DNA from: Fremontodendron californicum
Taxonomy: Eukaryota > Streptophyta > Magnoliopsida > Malvales > Malvaceae
Reading direction: 5' to 3'
DNA: 64,000 nt
Assembly: GCA_030761205.1 (NCBI GenBank)
Contig: JAULJL010000004.1
Coordinates: 35,622,172-35,686,171, forward strand
The notes below the pieces were generated by a model. The model did not search any database. It had not been told where the DNA came from and saw only the letters and a list, made by a program, of their open reading frames with translations. The translations under genes and the position numbers were made by a program. Positions 1 to 9,224 of the stretch are shown here, piece by piece (within the stretch, counting starts at the first letter, position 1; the number at the start of each line of letters is the position of its first letter).

Positions 1-1304
1 CTATTCTCCACTATTTAGATCATACAACTTCATGAATCAAGAGGTCTTTAATCAAGGTTGTAATGGGGCCAAGGGGTTTGTAATGTGGTTGAAGAACAAA
101 AGGATAAAGATATCACAAAGGTTCCAAAGAGTTCATAAAGTTTAGAGACATAAAAAGATCATACAAAGAAACTTCTCAAAACTCTTTACAAGTACATATT
201 CACCTAGGCCGGATATTTATGTTGGGCCTTTTCTTCATTCTAAACGACTTTGTAGCATCTTTTTCTTTTTCCACAAATTCAAGAGATGATTCATATATAT
301 ATTTTTTTTTGAATGTATTTGCCAGTATTTCATTTCTTTTTCTCTTGACTTTTCTTTTCTTTCCCCCCCACACTTATTTCTTGTTTCTAACCCAAATTTT
401 TAACTAAAAATATCCCTTGTCTTTGCAACTTGTCTCAAAACATGCTAATTCATCTTTGGAACAAAGGTAAAGATATAAGTATATTTAGGTTAGGGACAAG
501 TTATGGTTACCAAAGAGATAGCTTATTCAATGTAGGCTCAAATTGGTTCACTAAGGGTGTGTTCTCTTGGAACATCAATAAGGGATGGCTGTTTGGCTCT
601 GGCTAAAAATCCTAATGCCTCTATCATATTCATGTTGTCACATGTATCAATATAGTCTCAAACGGTTTAAAGCAAGTTCTAGAGAATCCTGTAATCATAA
701 GAGCACTCAAGAAAGAAATTAGATTGATTTGTATAATGCATCAATCATTATAGGCTCAAAAACTCACAAGGATGATTATACAAGTCAGATTAAGTCTAAA
801 CATGCTTCTTTCTCAATCAACATATTATATTAACATTGGCTCATAAAAAGGTTGACATCAAGCTCAATTCTCATGAAAATCTTCTCACTAATAACCAGTT
901 TAGACCTATGCAATTCATATCTCATCATTGTATTAAAAAGGAACTAAAACACACTAAAAATAATAATAATAATAAAGACTCATAAAAAAAAATAGTAGAC
1001 AAAAATAAAAGAAATCCTAAATCATTCCCCCCACACTTAATTCTTACATTGTCCTCAATGTAAGTCTATTAACACAAATGAAAGAATCATGTGTAAGAGA
1101 AAAGAACTAATAACATAAGAATAGGAACAACTAAGACTCAAAACAAAACAAACTCATGCAACCTAAATAATCCTAAAATACTAAACAAAAATTAACAAGT
1201 AAACATAAAAAGATTAAAATCAAACTGACAAGGTATGTCTCAAGTCTCCCTTACTCAGACCTTGTTCAGAATGAATACTTCTAAATTGCTTAAAACACAA
1301 CAAA

Positions 1305-1348
<44 letters not shown>

Positions 1349-1692
1349 AAAAGAAGAAATCAAACTGACAAGGTATGTCTCAAGTCTCCCTTACTCAGAC
1401 CTTGTTCAGAATGAATACTTCTTAAATTTTTTTTTTTTTTTTTTTTTTTGAAAAGAAGAAATCAAACTGACAAGGTATGTCTCAAGTCTCCCTTACTCAG
1501 ACCTTGTTCAGAATGAATACTTCTTAAATTTTTTTTTTTTTTTTATTAGCAAAATATGTCCCTTACCCCCTACTAAAATATGACATTGTCCCTAATGTCA
1601 AATTTTAAAGGTAGAATTTAGGAGATATTACCTGTAGAGGTTGCTAACCACTTATTATAACTGAGACACAACAAGCAAAATGTTAGATAATG
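1..1692 (-). other. 3' untranslated region of element A
   Basis: This stretch has no credible coding region. Positions 1 to about 935 and about 1216-1692 align closely with 34149-35110 and 35200-35450 in element B, which fixes the region as the segment between the LOG-like ORF and the 3' LTR. About 936-1215 is not present in B. It contains a CCCCCACACTTA-type tract and an 18-bp sequence (1092-1109) that recurs at 3407-3424. Long T-runs (about 1310-1347, 1429-1449, 1530-1543) separate repeated blocks. Confidence 0.75.
1221..1527 (-). repeat. three-copy direct repeat in element A 3' UTR
   Basis: A block of about 65 bp beginning CAAACTGACAAGG starts at 1221, 1361 and 1463, and the copies are separated by poly-T runs. 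Element B has only one copy (about 35206-35270). The spacing (140 then 102) varies with T-run length, so this looks like slippage or recombination around homopolymers after A and B diverged. Confidence 0.85.
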
Positions 1693-2340
1693 TCACAAAG
1701 ACAAAGTGCAATCCACTCCTTGCTCGTCCATATCTCTTTTTCTTTTTCCGAGCGTTTGCGAAACAACCGTAGCAGATAAACACTCATAAGCTTGGAGCTT
1801 TTTAAGTAAATCTTCAATGGTTGTAGCAGAAATTATGGTTCTCCTTGCCTCTGAAAACATGAATCCATTATCCACAGCATTATCTAAATATAAAAGCAAA
1901 TTACTAAAATAACCATTAATATTAAGCAAACCAATGGGTTTCTTATTTGTGACCAAAGATGACCAAGAAGCCACGCAAGCTATTTCTTCCAATGTACCCA
2001 GACCTCCTGGTAAAGCAATGAATGCATCGGCAGAATGGTACATGATTGTTATCCGTTCAGGGACACTCCAGACTTGTATTTCCTTACCCATGGTAGGTCC
2101 ACAAAAACTTGTGAATAGTTTTGGCACGATTCCTAGAACTGGACTTCCTCCGGCGTGTGCTGCTGTAGCGACTGCTCCCATTAAACCCGTACTACCGCCT
2201 CCATAAATCAAGTGGATCTTTTGTTGGGCAAGTATTACTCCAACTCTTATGGCTTCATCAGCGAATATGTTATTTTTCCCTGGATAAGCACCTCCAAAGA
2301 CACAAATTTTTTTAATGCGCTGGGACGAAGTACTTTCCAT
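1693..2340 (-). CDS. LOG-like cytokinin riboside 5'-monophosphate phosphoribohydrolase carried by element A
   Basis: The product is 215 residues, the usual length of plant LOG proteins, which cleave cytokinin nucleotides to free active cytokinin in the cytosol. Visible motifs are a Rossmann-type start (ICVFGGAYPG, residues 12-21), YGGGSTGLMG (46-55) and the signature PGGLGTLEE (111-119). Arg96 and Glu119 are 23 residues apart, the spacing of the conserved catalytic Arg/Glu pair. The Arg normally seen in the M-A-R segment of plant LOGs is replaced (M100-Y-H102), and the residue after Arg96 is Ile rather than Lys. The start is the Met shared with the copy in element B; an upstream in-frame ATG at 2379 exists only in A. 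Plant LOG genes normally have introns and this copy has none, suggesting capture from RNA. It differs from the B copy by four residues. Activity is inferred, not shown. Confidence 0.9.
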   Translation of the reverse strand: MESTSSQRIKKICVFGGAYPGKNNIFADEAIRVGVILAQQKIHLIYGGGSTGLMGAVATAAHAGGSPVLGIVPKLFTSFCGPTMGKEIQVWSVPERITIMYHSADAFIALPGGLGTLEEIACVASWSSLVTNKKPIGLLNINGYFSNLLLYLDNAVDNGFMFSEARRTIISATTIEDLLKKLQAYECLSATVVSQTLGKRKRDMDEQGVDCTLSL

Positions 2341-2359
2341 TTTTTTTTTCTTCGAGTGC

Positions 2360-2379
2360 CTGAAAGAGAATGAGTACAT
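2360..2379 (-). promoter_or_regulatory. candidate 3' splice acceptor upstream of LOG-like ORF (element A)
   Basis: On the minus strand a pyrimidine-rich run ends in TTCTCTTTCAG (AG at 2361-2360), 19 nt before the ATG at 2340. The same site stands before the LOG-like ORF of element B (AG at 36121-36120). A TATATAT-like stretch lies just upstream (about 2384-2394) and could instead be a core promoter. Both readings are inference from sequence. Confidence 0.5.
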
Positions 2380-2703
2380 GGTGTAATATATAAAGGACTG
2401 AGTAGTGAATCAGACAAGAGTAATAATGTCGCCGAAAGTGTATCTGACCTGTCAGAAGAAAATATTAACCTAACAAAAGATTTTTGCGTGATTTCAGGAA
2501 GAAAATCAAAAAGAGAAGAAAAAATCAACCGTAAAAGACAAATAAAAAAAACGAGAATAATTACACAAATCGAACAACACGTAAATTAAACCAAAATAAA
2601 GTTATTGCAAATCAAACCAAAAACTGAGAAGTCATTTATTGTAGTTGTGATTGTGGCTCACATCTTCCTCTGGTTTTACGTCCAGAAACGGCTTAAACGC
2701 CTT

Positions 2704-3240
2704 CTATGAGTCGAGGATATGCTTCCCATCCAGTTTTCTTACAAGCTGGCAAACAGGGTCTTTTAACATCAGATTCCCAAGATGTTGCCATTCCCTTTGG
2801 AATTGCGGCCATAAATCAAGAATTTCTCTTTGTACGTCTCCACTAGGATGCGTCTCAAGAGAAAGTTGGATATTACCCAAATTCTCCTTACTCAGTCCAT
2901 CCTTAATGAATTCAATTTTATCATCTCGATTAGAGGACGGAATCCCAATAGAATGACATTTACCGTTACACGTCCATCGTGCACATTTGTGGCAATTTGA
3001 ACTCATGCGCTTTGCTCGTCGCTTCTTTGCAAAAGTGCTTCTACCTGTACCTGGTAAATGCAAAACAGGAAGATATTCATCTTCACGTACCTTGGCTTCA
3101 ATTATCCAACGTATGTCGTCAGGAATCCCTTTGTGCATAAGCATTCTTAATCTTTCAAGTCGAACTTGGTAAAGCTTCAGTAAAATATTTCGAGGAAAAG
3201 GAGGAAATCGTTTCTGCAATCTTGTGAGAATATCATCCAT
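2704..3240 (-). CDS. cysteine-rich basic protein resembling plant-virus nucleic-acid-binding protein (element A)
   Basis: The product is 178 residues. Residues 1-60 are rich in Arg, Leu and Lys and probably helical. Residues 64-78 form a basic patch (GTGRSTFAKKRRAKR), followed by a C-x2-C-x4-C-x3-C motif at Cys83, 86, 91 and 95. The remaining roughly 80 residues are acidic to neutral with no motif I recognise. A GRS-x-(Y/F)-A-x-(K/R)RRA basic patch directly before a four-cysteine finger is the hallmark of the cysteine-rich nucleic-acid-binding proteins of carla- and allexivirus-type viruses, some of which suppress RNA silencing. This protein is longer because of its C-terminal extension. The assignment is by motif only and could be convergent. 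It lies between pol and the LOG-like ORF, in the same sense. It differs from the B copy at seven positions, and all four cysteines are kept. Confidence 0.75.
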   Translation of the reverse strand: MDDILTRLQKRFPPFPRNILLKLYQVRLERLRMLMHKGIPDDIRWIIEAKVREDEYLPVLHLPGTGRSTFAKKRRAKRMSSNCHKCARWTCNGKCHSIGIPSSNRDDKIEFIKDGLSKENLGNIQLSLETHPSGDVQREILDLWPQFQREWQHLGNLMLKDPVCQLVRKLDGKHILDS

Positions 3241-3241
3241 C

Positions 3242-3280
3242 CTGAAAAAAAAATGAAAAAAATGAAAGAGAAATTGGAAG
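3242..3280 (-). promoter_or_regulatory. candidate 3' splice acceptor directly before cysteine-rich ORF (element A)
   Basis: The minus strand reads a long T-rich tract ending in TTTTTCAG (AG at 3243-3242), then G and the ATG at 3240. The arrangement is kept in element B (AG at 36913-36912). It suggests the ORF is read from a spliced subgenomic RNA, as proposed for env-like genes of Athila elements. Confidence 0.55.
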
Positions 3281-3406
3281 AGAAATTTATATACAATATC
3301 AGTTTTGTGGGTAGCTGATGGAACCGATTTAAATAATCACGGAGTACCGTTATCCGCCATTTAACCGGGGTTAAAAAAAATAAATTAAAAATTATATTTA
3401 CATCTT

Positions 3407-3577
3407 TGTAAGAGAAAAGAACTATTAAACAAAAGAAAAGAAAAACAATAAAAGATAGAATGATGGAGAGTAAGGAATATGCAAATCTGATATAATAGAT
3501 GCTCTCCATCCTTTTGGGTTGCCTCCCAAGAAGCGCTTGGTTTATTGTCCTCAGCCTAACTTAGACCCATGCCATTA
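3407..3577 (-). other. pol-proximal spacer native to element A, starting with 18-bp direct repeat
   Basis: Similarity to element B stops at about 3405. The next 18 bases, TGTAAGAGAAAAGAACTA (3407-3424, plus strand), also occur at 1092-1109. On the minus strand the spacer contains a GGGAGGCAACCC motif (3519-3530), which I know as common just after pol in Athila elements and which also occurs in element F near 61660. It marks where A-family sequence resumes next to the acquired module. Confidence 0.6.
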
Positions 3578-6500
3578 TTATTCAACATACTTTGGCTCAA
3601 AAAGTGGAAACTCCTCCACATCTTGTATTGGAAAGTTCTCATAGTAAGGCTTCAATCTATGACCATTCACTTTGAATGTCTTATCTGTTTTTGGGCTTTG
3701 GATTTCAACTGCACCATGAGTAAATACATTAGTAATAACAAAAGGTCCAACCCAACGAGAACGTAACTTACCTGGATATAACTTAAGGCGTGAATGGAAG
3801 AGAAGAACTTTTTGTCCAACAACAAATTCTTTTCTTGATATCATCTTGTCATGGAATGCCTTAGTCTTTTCCTTGTAAATCCTAGAATTCTGATAGGCAT
3901 CATTCCTTATCTCCTCTAATTCTTGTAGGTCAAGTTTTCTTTTCTTTCCTATCTCATCCATCTCCATGTTGCATTGTTTGATAGCCCAATACGATTTATG
4001 TTCCAATTCAACCGGAAGATGACAAGGCTTACCATAAACAAGTCGATAAGGAGACATACCAATGGGTGTCTTATATGCTGTCCTATAAGCCCAAAGTGCA
4101 TCATCAAGTCGTGAACTCCAATCCTTCCTATTTGGATTAACTGTCTTTTCAAGGATGGACTTAACTTCTCGGTTTGACACTTCAGCTTGCCCACTAGTTT
4201 GAGGATGATATGAGGTGGAGACCTTGTGTGTGATGTTATACTTCCTCAAAAGTGCTTCCATAGTCCTATTGCAAAAGTGAGTACCTCTATCGCTGATTAT
4301 GGCCTTTGGCGTTCCAAACCTAGCAAAGATGTTAGTCTTGACAAAATCTGAAACAACTTTAGAGTCATTAGTCCTAGTGGATTTTGCTTCCACCCACTTT
4401 GAAACATAATCAACGGCAAGTAAAATATAAAGATTACCAAAAGAAGGAGGAAAAGGTCCCATGAAATCCATGCCCCATACATCAAAAATTTCAACAATAA
4501 GTATTGGAGTTTGAGGCATTTGATTTCTAGCACCTAAGTTACCAGTTCTTTGGCAACGATCACATGACTTGCAAAAGAGGTATGCATCTTTGAATATGGT
4601 AGGCCAATAAAATCCAGAATCAAGAACTTTCATGGCTGTTCTTTTGGATCCAAAGTGTCCTCCACATGCATAAGAGTGACAAAAGGTGAGAATAGATTGA
4701 AATTCAGTTTCGAGTACACACCTTCTTATAATCTGATCGGAGCAATGCTTCCAAAGGTAAGGATCATCCCATATGTAGTATTTGGCATCACTCTTGATCT
4801 TATTTCTTTGAGCTTGTGTCAACTCTTGTGGCAACTTCTTGGTAACTAAGTAATTAACAATATCAGCATACCAAGGAGTTGTTGTTCTTATAAAAAGAAG
4901 TTGTTCATCCGGAAAGTTCTCATTCAAGGGTAGTGCATCATCTTCATGAACTAAACGGCTAAGATGGTCCGCAACCAAGTTGTCACTACCTCTCTTATCT
5001 TTTATCTCCAAATCAAACTCTTGTAAGAGAAGTATCCATCTGATCAACCTTGGTTTGGCCTCCTTCTTAGTGAGTAAGTACCTAAGGGCTGCATGGTCAG
5101 AAAATACAATTACTTTAGTACCAATTAAATAAGATCGAAATTTTTCTAAAGCAAATACAACAGCCAAAAGTTCTTTTTCAGTAGTGGAATAGTTCAATTG
5201 AGCATCATTAAGAGTTCGTGAGGCATAATAAATGGCATGTGAGGCTTTGCCAACCCGTTGGCCCAAAACAGCTCCAATGGCATAGTCACTAGCATCACAC
5301 ATGATTTCAAAAGGTATATTCCAATCTGGTGGTTGCATGATAGGAGCTGATGTCAAGAGTCCCTTCAATGTTTCAAACGCCTCTTTGCATTTATCATCAA
5401 AGTGGAAAACCACATCTTTTTGTAGTAGCTTGCAAAGAGGTAATGTGATCTTTGAGAAGTCTTTGATAAATCTCCTATAGAAACCTGCATGTCCAAGAAA
5501 AGAACGAACCTCTCTCACATTTGTGGGAGGTGGTAAAGAATGCATAATATCTATTTTAGATTTATCAACCTCCATCCCTCTAGAAGAAATAACATGACCC
5601 AAAACTATTCCTTGTTCTACCATAAAGTGACATTTTTCCCAATTCAAAACAAGGTTAGTTTCCATGCATCTTTCAAGTACAAGTGTAAGGTTCTCTAGAC
5701 ATCTATCAAAAGAATCACCATAGACACTAAAATCATCCATAAACATTTCTATGATGTTCTCTACATAATCTGAAAATATGCTAACCATACACCTTTGGAA
5801 TGTAGCTGGTGCATTACAAAGACCAAATGGCATACGCCGGTATGCAAAAGTACCAAATGGACATGTGAATGTTGTTTTCTCTTGGTCCTCCGGAGCAATG
5901 GCTATCTGATTATAACCTGAAAAACCATCAAGAAAACAATAATGAGAATGGCCAGCTAACCTTTCAAGCATTTGATCAATAAAAGGTAAAGGAAAGTGGT
6001 CTTTGCGAGTTGTGGAATTAAGTTTACGATAATCAATACAAACTCGCCATCCTGTTTGAATCCTAGTAGGAACAAGTTCATTCTCATTATTTGTTACCAC
6101 CGTTACACCTGATTTCTTTGGAACCACTTGGACTGGGCTCACCCATTTGCTATCCGAGATAGGATAGATCACTCCAACATCTAGGAGCTTCAGTATCTCC
6201 TTTTTCACAACCTCCATCATAGGAGGGTTCAATCTCCTTTGTGCTTCTCTTGTTGGTTTAGACCCTTCCTCTAACAAAATCCTGTGCATGCACATGGATG
6301 GGCTTATTCCCTTGATATCGGCAATTGTCCAACCAATTGCTGTTTTATGCTCTCTAAGCACCCGGATAAGTCGCTCTTCTTGCAAAGGTGTGAGCTCTTT
6401 GGCAATGATGACAGGTAGTGTGTCCTTTTCCCCTAAGAACAAATATTTCAAGTGGTTCGGTAGTGGTTTCAACTCTAAAGTTGGTGCCTGCAAAATGGAA

Positions 6501-8911
6501 GGTAGAAGTTTCTCATTAGATAAAGGCAAATCAATAAATGAAACATCAAACCTTGCATCTTTAGGTGACAGCGAGTGTAAAGATTCTAGTGCCCCTTCCA
6601 CCTGGTCACTCAAGGCTAGTTTAGCATTCCCCATTCCGAGATGGTTGCTAAGGACTATTTCTACACTATCTTCACCATCTAGCTCATAAGCTTGCTGCAC
6701 TAGTGAGTCAATTATATCAATATTAAAAACAGAATGCACATCACTAGGATATCTCATGGCCTCAAAAATGTTAAAGCGAATTATTTCACCATCAAATTCC
6801 ATAGTTAAAGTGCCATCATGTACATCTATTTTAGTTCTTGCTGTTTTCAAGAATGGTCTCCCTAATAGAATAGGTGTGGGATTAGAAGACATCTCATCTT
6901 CCATCTCAATAACATAAAAGTCAGCGGGAAAAACCAATTCATTAACCTGTACAAGAACGTCTTCTACAACTCCTCTTGGATAAGTGTTAGAACGGTCAGC
7001 AAGTTGTATTATAACACCGGTTTCCTCTAATGGTCCTAGATTCAATGAAGCATAAATTGAATATGGCATGACATTAATAGATGCCCCTAGATCTAGCATA
7101 GCACGCTCAAACCTGGTGTTGCCTATCTTACAAGGAATGGTAAACATACCTGGATCCTTGCATTTAGGTGGGAGTTTCTTTTGAAGAACAGCTGACACAT
7201 TCTCCCCTACACTTACCTTTTCATTCCATTTCAACTTCCGTTTAGATGTGCACAACTCTTTTAGGAACTTGGCATATCTTGGCACTTGCTTGATAGCATC
7301 TAGTAAAGGAATGTTCACCTCTACTTTCCGGAAGGTTTCCAAAATTTCCTTCTCTTGCTCCTCCTTCTTGGACTTTGCTAACCTGCTAGGAAAAGGTGGA
7401 GGAGTTATATAAGAAGGAAAGGATGGTTTAGGAATTACCTTTTTTAGTGGCTCGTTGGGATGTGAAGAGGATGCCATGGTATTGTTCTCCCCTTGAGCAC
7501 TATCATTTTGTGGTTTCTCTAGCTGTTTCCCACTTCTTAAATTTATAGCATTGGCATTCTCTCTTGGATTCACTATGGTTTGGGAAGGTAATTTCCCAGA
7601 ATCCCTTGCTTGCATTTGACTCATGGTTGTTGCCAATTGCCCTATTTGAGTCTCCAAATTTCGAATACTTGTCTTTGTTTCCTGTTGAAATTGAATTGTA
7701 TTAGTAGAAAGAGCTTTAACAAGATCTTCAAGAGAAGTACCTGAATTTTGGGTGGGTGGTAGTTGTTGTCGGGTTTGGTATGGTTGTTGCACTCTTTGCT
7801 GAAAACCCGGTGGCCTGTGGTCAAATGGTGGAGGAATAGTTTGTGATTGGTTCCCTCCATAATTGAAGTTTGGATGATCCCTCCATCCTGGATTGTAAGT
7901 GTTTGAGTAGGGATCATATTTCCTTGATTGGTTCTGAAATCCACCCATGGCATTCACATGTTCATTGGTATCCTCTTGAAGTGTTGGACACATATCAGTT
8001 TGGTGCCCTATGTTTGAACATATGCCACAAGCCTTTATTTGTTGTATTTTACCTACAGCCAATTGTTGAACAAGAGAAGTCAGTTTATCAAATTTTTGTT
8101 CAAGGGATGATATACTTACCTCATTAACTCTCTTGGGTTGTGGTGGTGGATCTTGTCTCATTGAGAACTGTTGAGAATTGGCTGCCATGTTGGAGATTAA
8201 TGTTCTAGCAGCCCTGGGAGTCTTATCAACTAGAGCTCCCCCACTAGCGGCATCTATCATACTTCTCTCCATGGGCATGAGACCTTCATAGAAGTATTGG
8301 ATGAGAAGTTGTTCACTTATCTGATGGTGTGGACATGATGCACAAAGTTTCTTGAACCTCTCCCAATATTCATATAAGGACTCTCCGTTGTATTGCCGAA
8401 TCCCACATATCTCTTTCCTAATGTTGGCAGCCTTAGATGCTGGGAAATACCTTTCCAAGAATGCTTTCTTCAAATCATTCCATGTAGTGATGGTCCCGGA
8501 TGGTAGATAGTAGAGCCATTCCTTTGCTGAATCAGCTAGAGAGAATGGGAAGGCTCTCAACTTAACTTGCTCTTCCGTGACCCCTGTTGGTCTCATGCTT
8601 GAGCAAACTACATGGAATTCCTTGAGGTGCTTATTTGGATCCTCTCCTGCAAAACCATGAAAAGTTGGGAGAAGGTGAATCAAACCAGATTTTAATTCAA
8701 AAGCTACCTCAAGATTAGCATATTCAATGCATAATGGTTGTTGACCCAAGTCCGGAGCGGCTAGCTCCTTGAGAGTTCGGTTGTCAGCTGCTGCCATCTC
8801 TCCTTGCTTCTCTTGGATGTTTTGGATCAACTCCTCGATTGGTTGTTGGTGAGAAGTTATAAATTCCCGAATTTTTCTAAGTCGTAAGTCTTTTTCGGGA
8901 GCTTGGAACAT
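3578..8911 (-). CDS. intact Athila gag-pol polyprotein (element A)
   Basis: This is a single 1777-residue ORF with no stop or frameshift. Domains in order, at approximate residues: gag/capsid 80-255; CCHC knuckle CGICSNIGHQTDMC near 295; aspartic protease LDLGASINVMP near 607 (active D-L-G instead of D-T/S-G, common in this lineage); reverse transcriptase about 880-1130 with FMDDFS near 1057; RNase H starting at CDASDYAIGAVLG near 1203; integrase zinc-binding H-H-C-C about 1413-1455; catalytic core with WGMDFMG near 1482, ISDRGTHF near 1540 and a Glu near 1577; and a C-terminal domain containing LPVELEHKSYWAIK. It would copy and integrate the element. An intact ORF of this size suggests the copy is young. 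The chosen ATG follows the PBS by about 85 bp and gives the full gag start. Confidence 0.95.
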   Translation of the reverse strand: MFQAPEKDLRLRKIREFITSHQQPIEELIQNIQEKQGEMAAADNRTLKELAAPDLGQQPLCIEYANLEVAFELKSGLIHLLPTFHGFAGEDPNKHLKEFHVVCSSMRPTGVTEEQVKLRAFPFSLADSAKEWLYYLPSGTITTWNDLKKAFLERYFPASKAANIRKEICGIRQYNGESLYEYWERFKKLCASCPHHQISEQLLIQYFYEGLMPMERSMIDAASGGALVDKTPRAARTLISNMAANSQQFSMRQDPPPQPKRVNEVSISSLEQKFDKLTSLVQQLAVGKIQQIKACGICSNIGHQTDMCPTLQEDTNEHVNAMGGFQNQSRKYDPYSNTYNPGWRDHPNFNYGGNQSQTIPPPFDHRPPGFQQRVQQPYQTRQQLPPTQNSGTSLEDLVKALSTNTIQFQQETKTSIRNLETQIGQLATTMSQMQARDSGKLPSQTIVNPRENANAINLRSGKQLEKPQNDSAQGENNTMASSSHPNEPLKKVIPKPSFPSYITPPPFPSRLAKSKKEEQEKEILETFRKVEVNIPLLDAIKQVPRYAKFLKELCTSKRKLKWNEKVSVGENVSAVLQKKLPPKCKDPGMFTIPCKIGNTRFERAMLDLGASINVMPYSIYASLNLGPLEETGVIIQLADRSNTYPRGVVEDVLVQVNELVFPADFYVIEMEDEMSSNPTPILLGRPFLKTARTKIDVHDGTLTMEFDGEIIRFNIFEAMRYPSDVHSVFNIDIIDSLVQQAYELDGEDSVEIVLSNHLGMGNAKLALSDQVEGALESLHSLSPKDARFDVSFIDLPLSNEKLLPSILQAPTLELKPLPNHLKYLFLGEKDTLPVIIAKELTPLQEERLIRVLREHKTAIGWTIADIKGISPSMCMHRILLEEGSKPTREAQRRLNPPMMEVVKKEILKLLDVGVIYPISDSKWVSPVQVVPKKSGVTVVTNNENELVPTRIQTGWRVCIDYRKLNSTTRKDHFPLPFIDQMLERLAGHSHYCFLDGFSGYNQIAIAPEDQEKTTFTCPFGTFAYRRMPFGLCNAPATFQRCMVSIFSDYVENIIEMFMDDFSVYGDSFDRCLENLTLVLERCMETNLVLNWEKCHFMVEQGIVLGHVISSRGMEVDKSKIDIMHSLPPPTNVREVRSFLGHAGFYRRFIKDFSKITLPLCKLLQKDVVFHFDDKCKEAFETLKGLLTSAPIMQPPDWNIPFEIMCDASDYAIGAVLGQRVGKASHAIYYASRTLNDAQLNYSTTEKELLAVVFALEKFRSYLIGTKVIVFSDHAALRYLLTKKEAKPRLIRWILLLQEFDLEIKDKRGSDNLVADHLSRLVHEDDALPLNENFPDEQLLFIRTTTPWYADIVNYLVTKKLPQELTQAQRNKIKSDAKYYIWDDPYLWKHCSDQIIRRCVLETEFQSILTFCHSYACGGHFGSKRTAMKVLDSGFYWPTIFKDAYLFCKSCDRCQRTGNLGARNQMPQTPILIVEIFDVWGMDFMGPFPPSFGNLYILLAVDYVSKWVEAKSTRTNDSKVVSDFVKTNIFARFGTPKAIISDRGTHFCNRTMEALLRKYNITHKVSTSYHPQTSGQAEVSNREVKSILEKTVNPNRKDWSSRLDDALWAYRTAYKTPIGMSPYRLVYGKPCHLPVELEHKSYWAIKQCNMEMDEIGKKRKLDLQELEEIRNDAYQNSRIYKEKTKAFHDKMISRKEFVVGQKVLLFHSRLKLYPGKLRSRWVGPFVITNVFTHGAVEIQSPKTDKTFKVNGHRLKPYYENFPIQDVEEFPLFEPKYVE

Positions 8912-8994
8912 TCACTAATAAAAAAAATAAGAAAGTAAATAATTAGAACAGAAAATAAGAATAAACCAATAAACTAATAAACTAAAGAAAGCAA

Positions 8995-9012
8995 TCCCCG
9001 GCAACGGCGCCA
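8995..9012 (-). other. primer-binding site of element A
   Basis: The minus strand reads TGGCGCCGTTGCCGGGGA, the 18-base PBS typical of Athila elements (complementary to a tRNA-Asp 3' end). It lies six bases inside the LTR edge at 9019, with the same spacing as in B and D. Confidence 0.9.
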
Positions 9013-9224
9013 AAAACTTGATGCACCCAAAAGAGTGTATCTTATTTAACCTTGCACTAAAAAGATCAATTGTAAGTATAGTAGTTAGCAAGGGTCGAGT
9101 CCTCAGGGATTGGGTTTTAGTTTATAAGTTAATAGTTTATAACTTACGTTCAAAGAAAACAAGAAAAGAAAAGGGGTTTTTGAAGCCAGATTTAAACTAA
9201 AGTAAATAATAAGAATAAGATGCA

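Noticed and set aside
1693..2340. LOG as an ordinary host gene flanked by transposons
   Set aside because: The same ORF, in the same place and sense and next to the same partner, lies between pol and the 3' LTR of the complete, TSD-flanked element B.
2341..2379. Longer start (13 extra codons) for the LOG-like ORF of element A
   Set aside because: The extension spans the probable splice acceptor and an A-run, and element B does not keep it in frame. The shared Met at 2340 is the better start.
2704..3240. Integrated RNA-virus genome
   Set aside because: Only one virus-like ORF is present, with no replicase, movement or coat genes, and it is bounded by retroelement sequence in both copies.
8995..9012. 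tRNA-like sequences at the PBS sites as tRNA genes
   Set aside because: Only the 18-nt complement of a tRNA 3' end is present, with no cloverleaf or internal promoter boxes.
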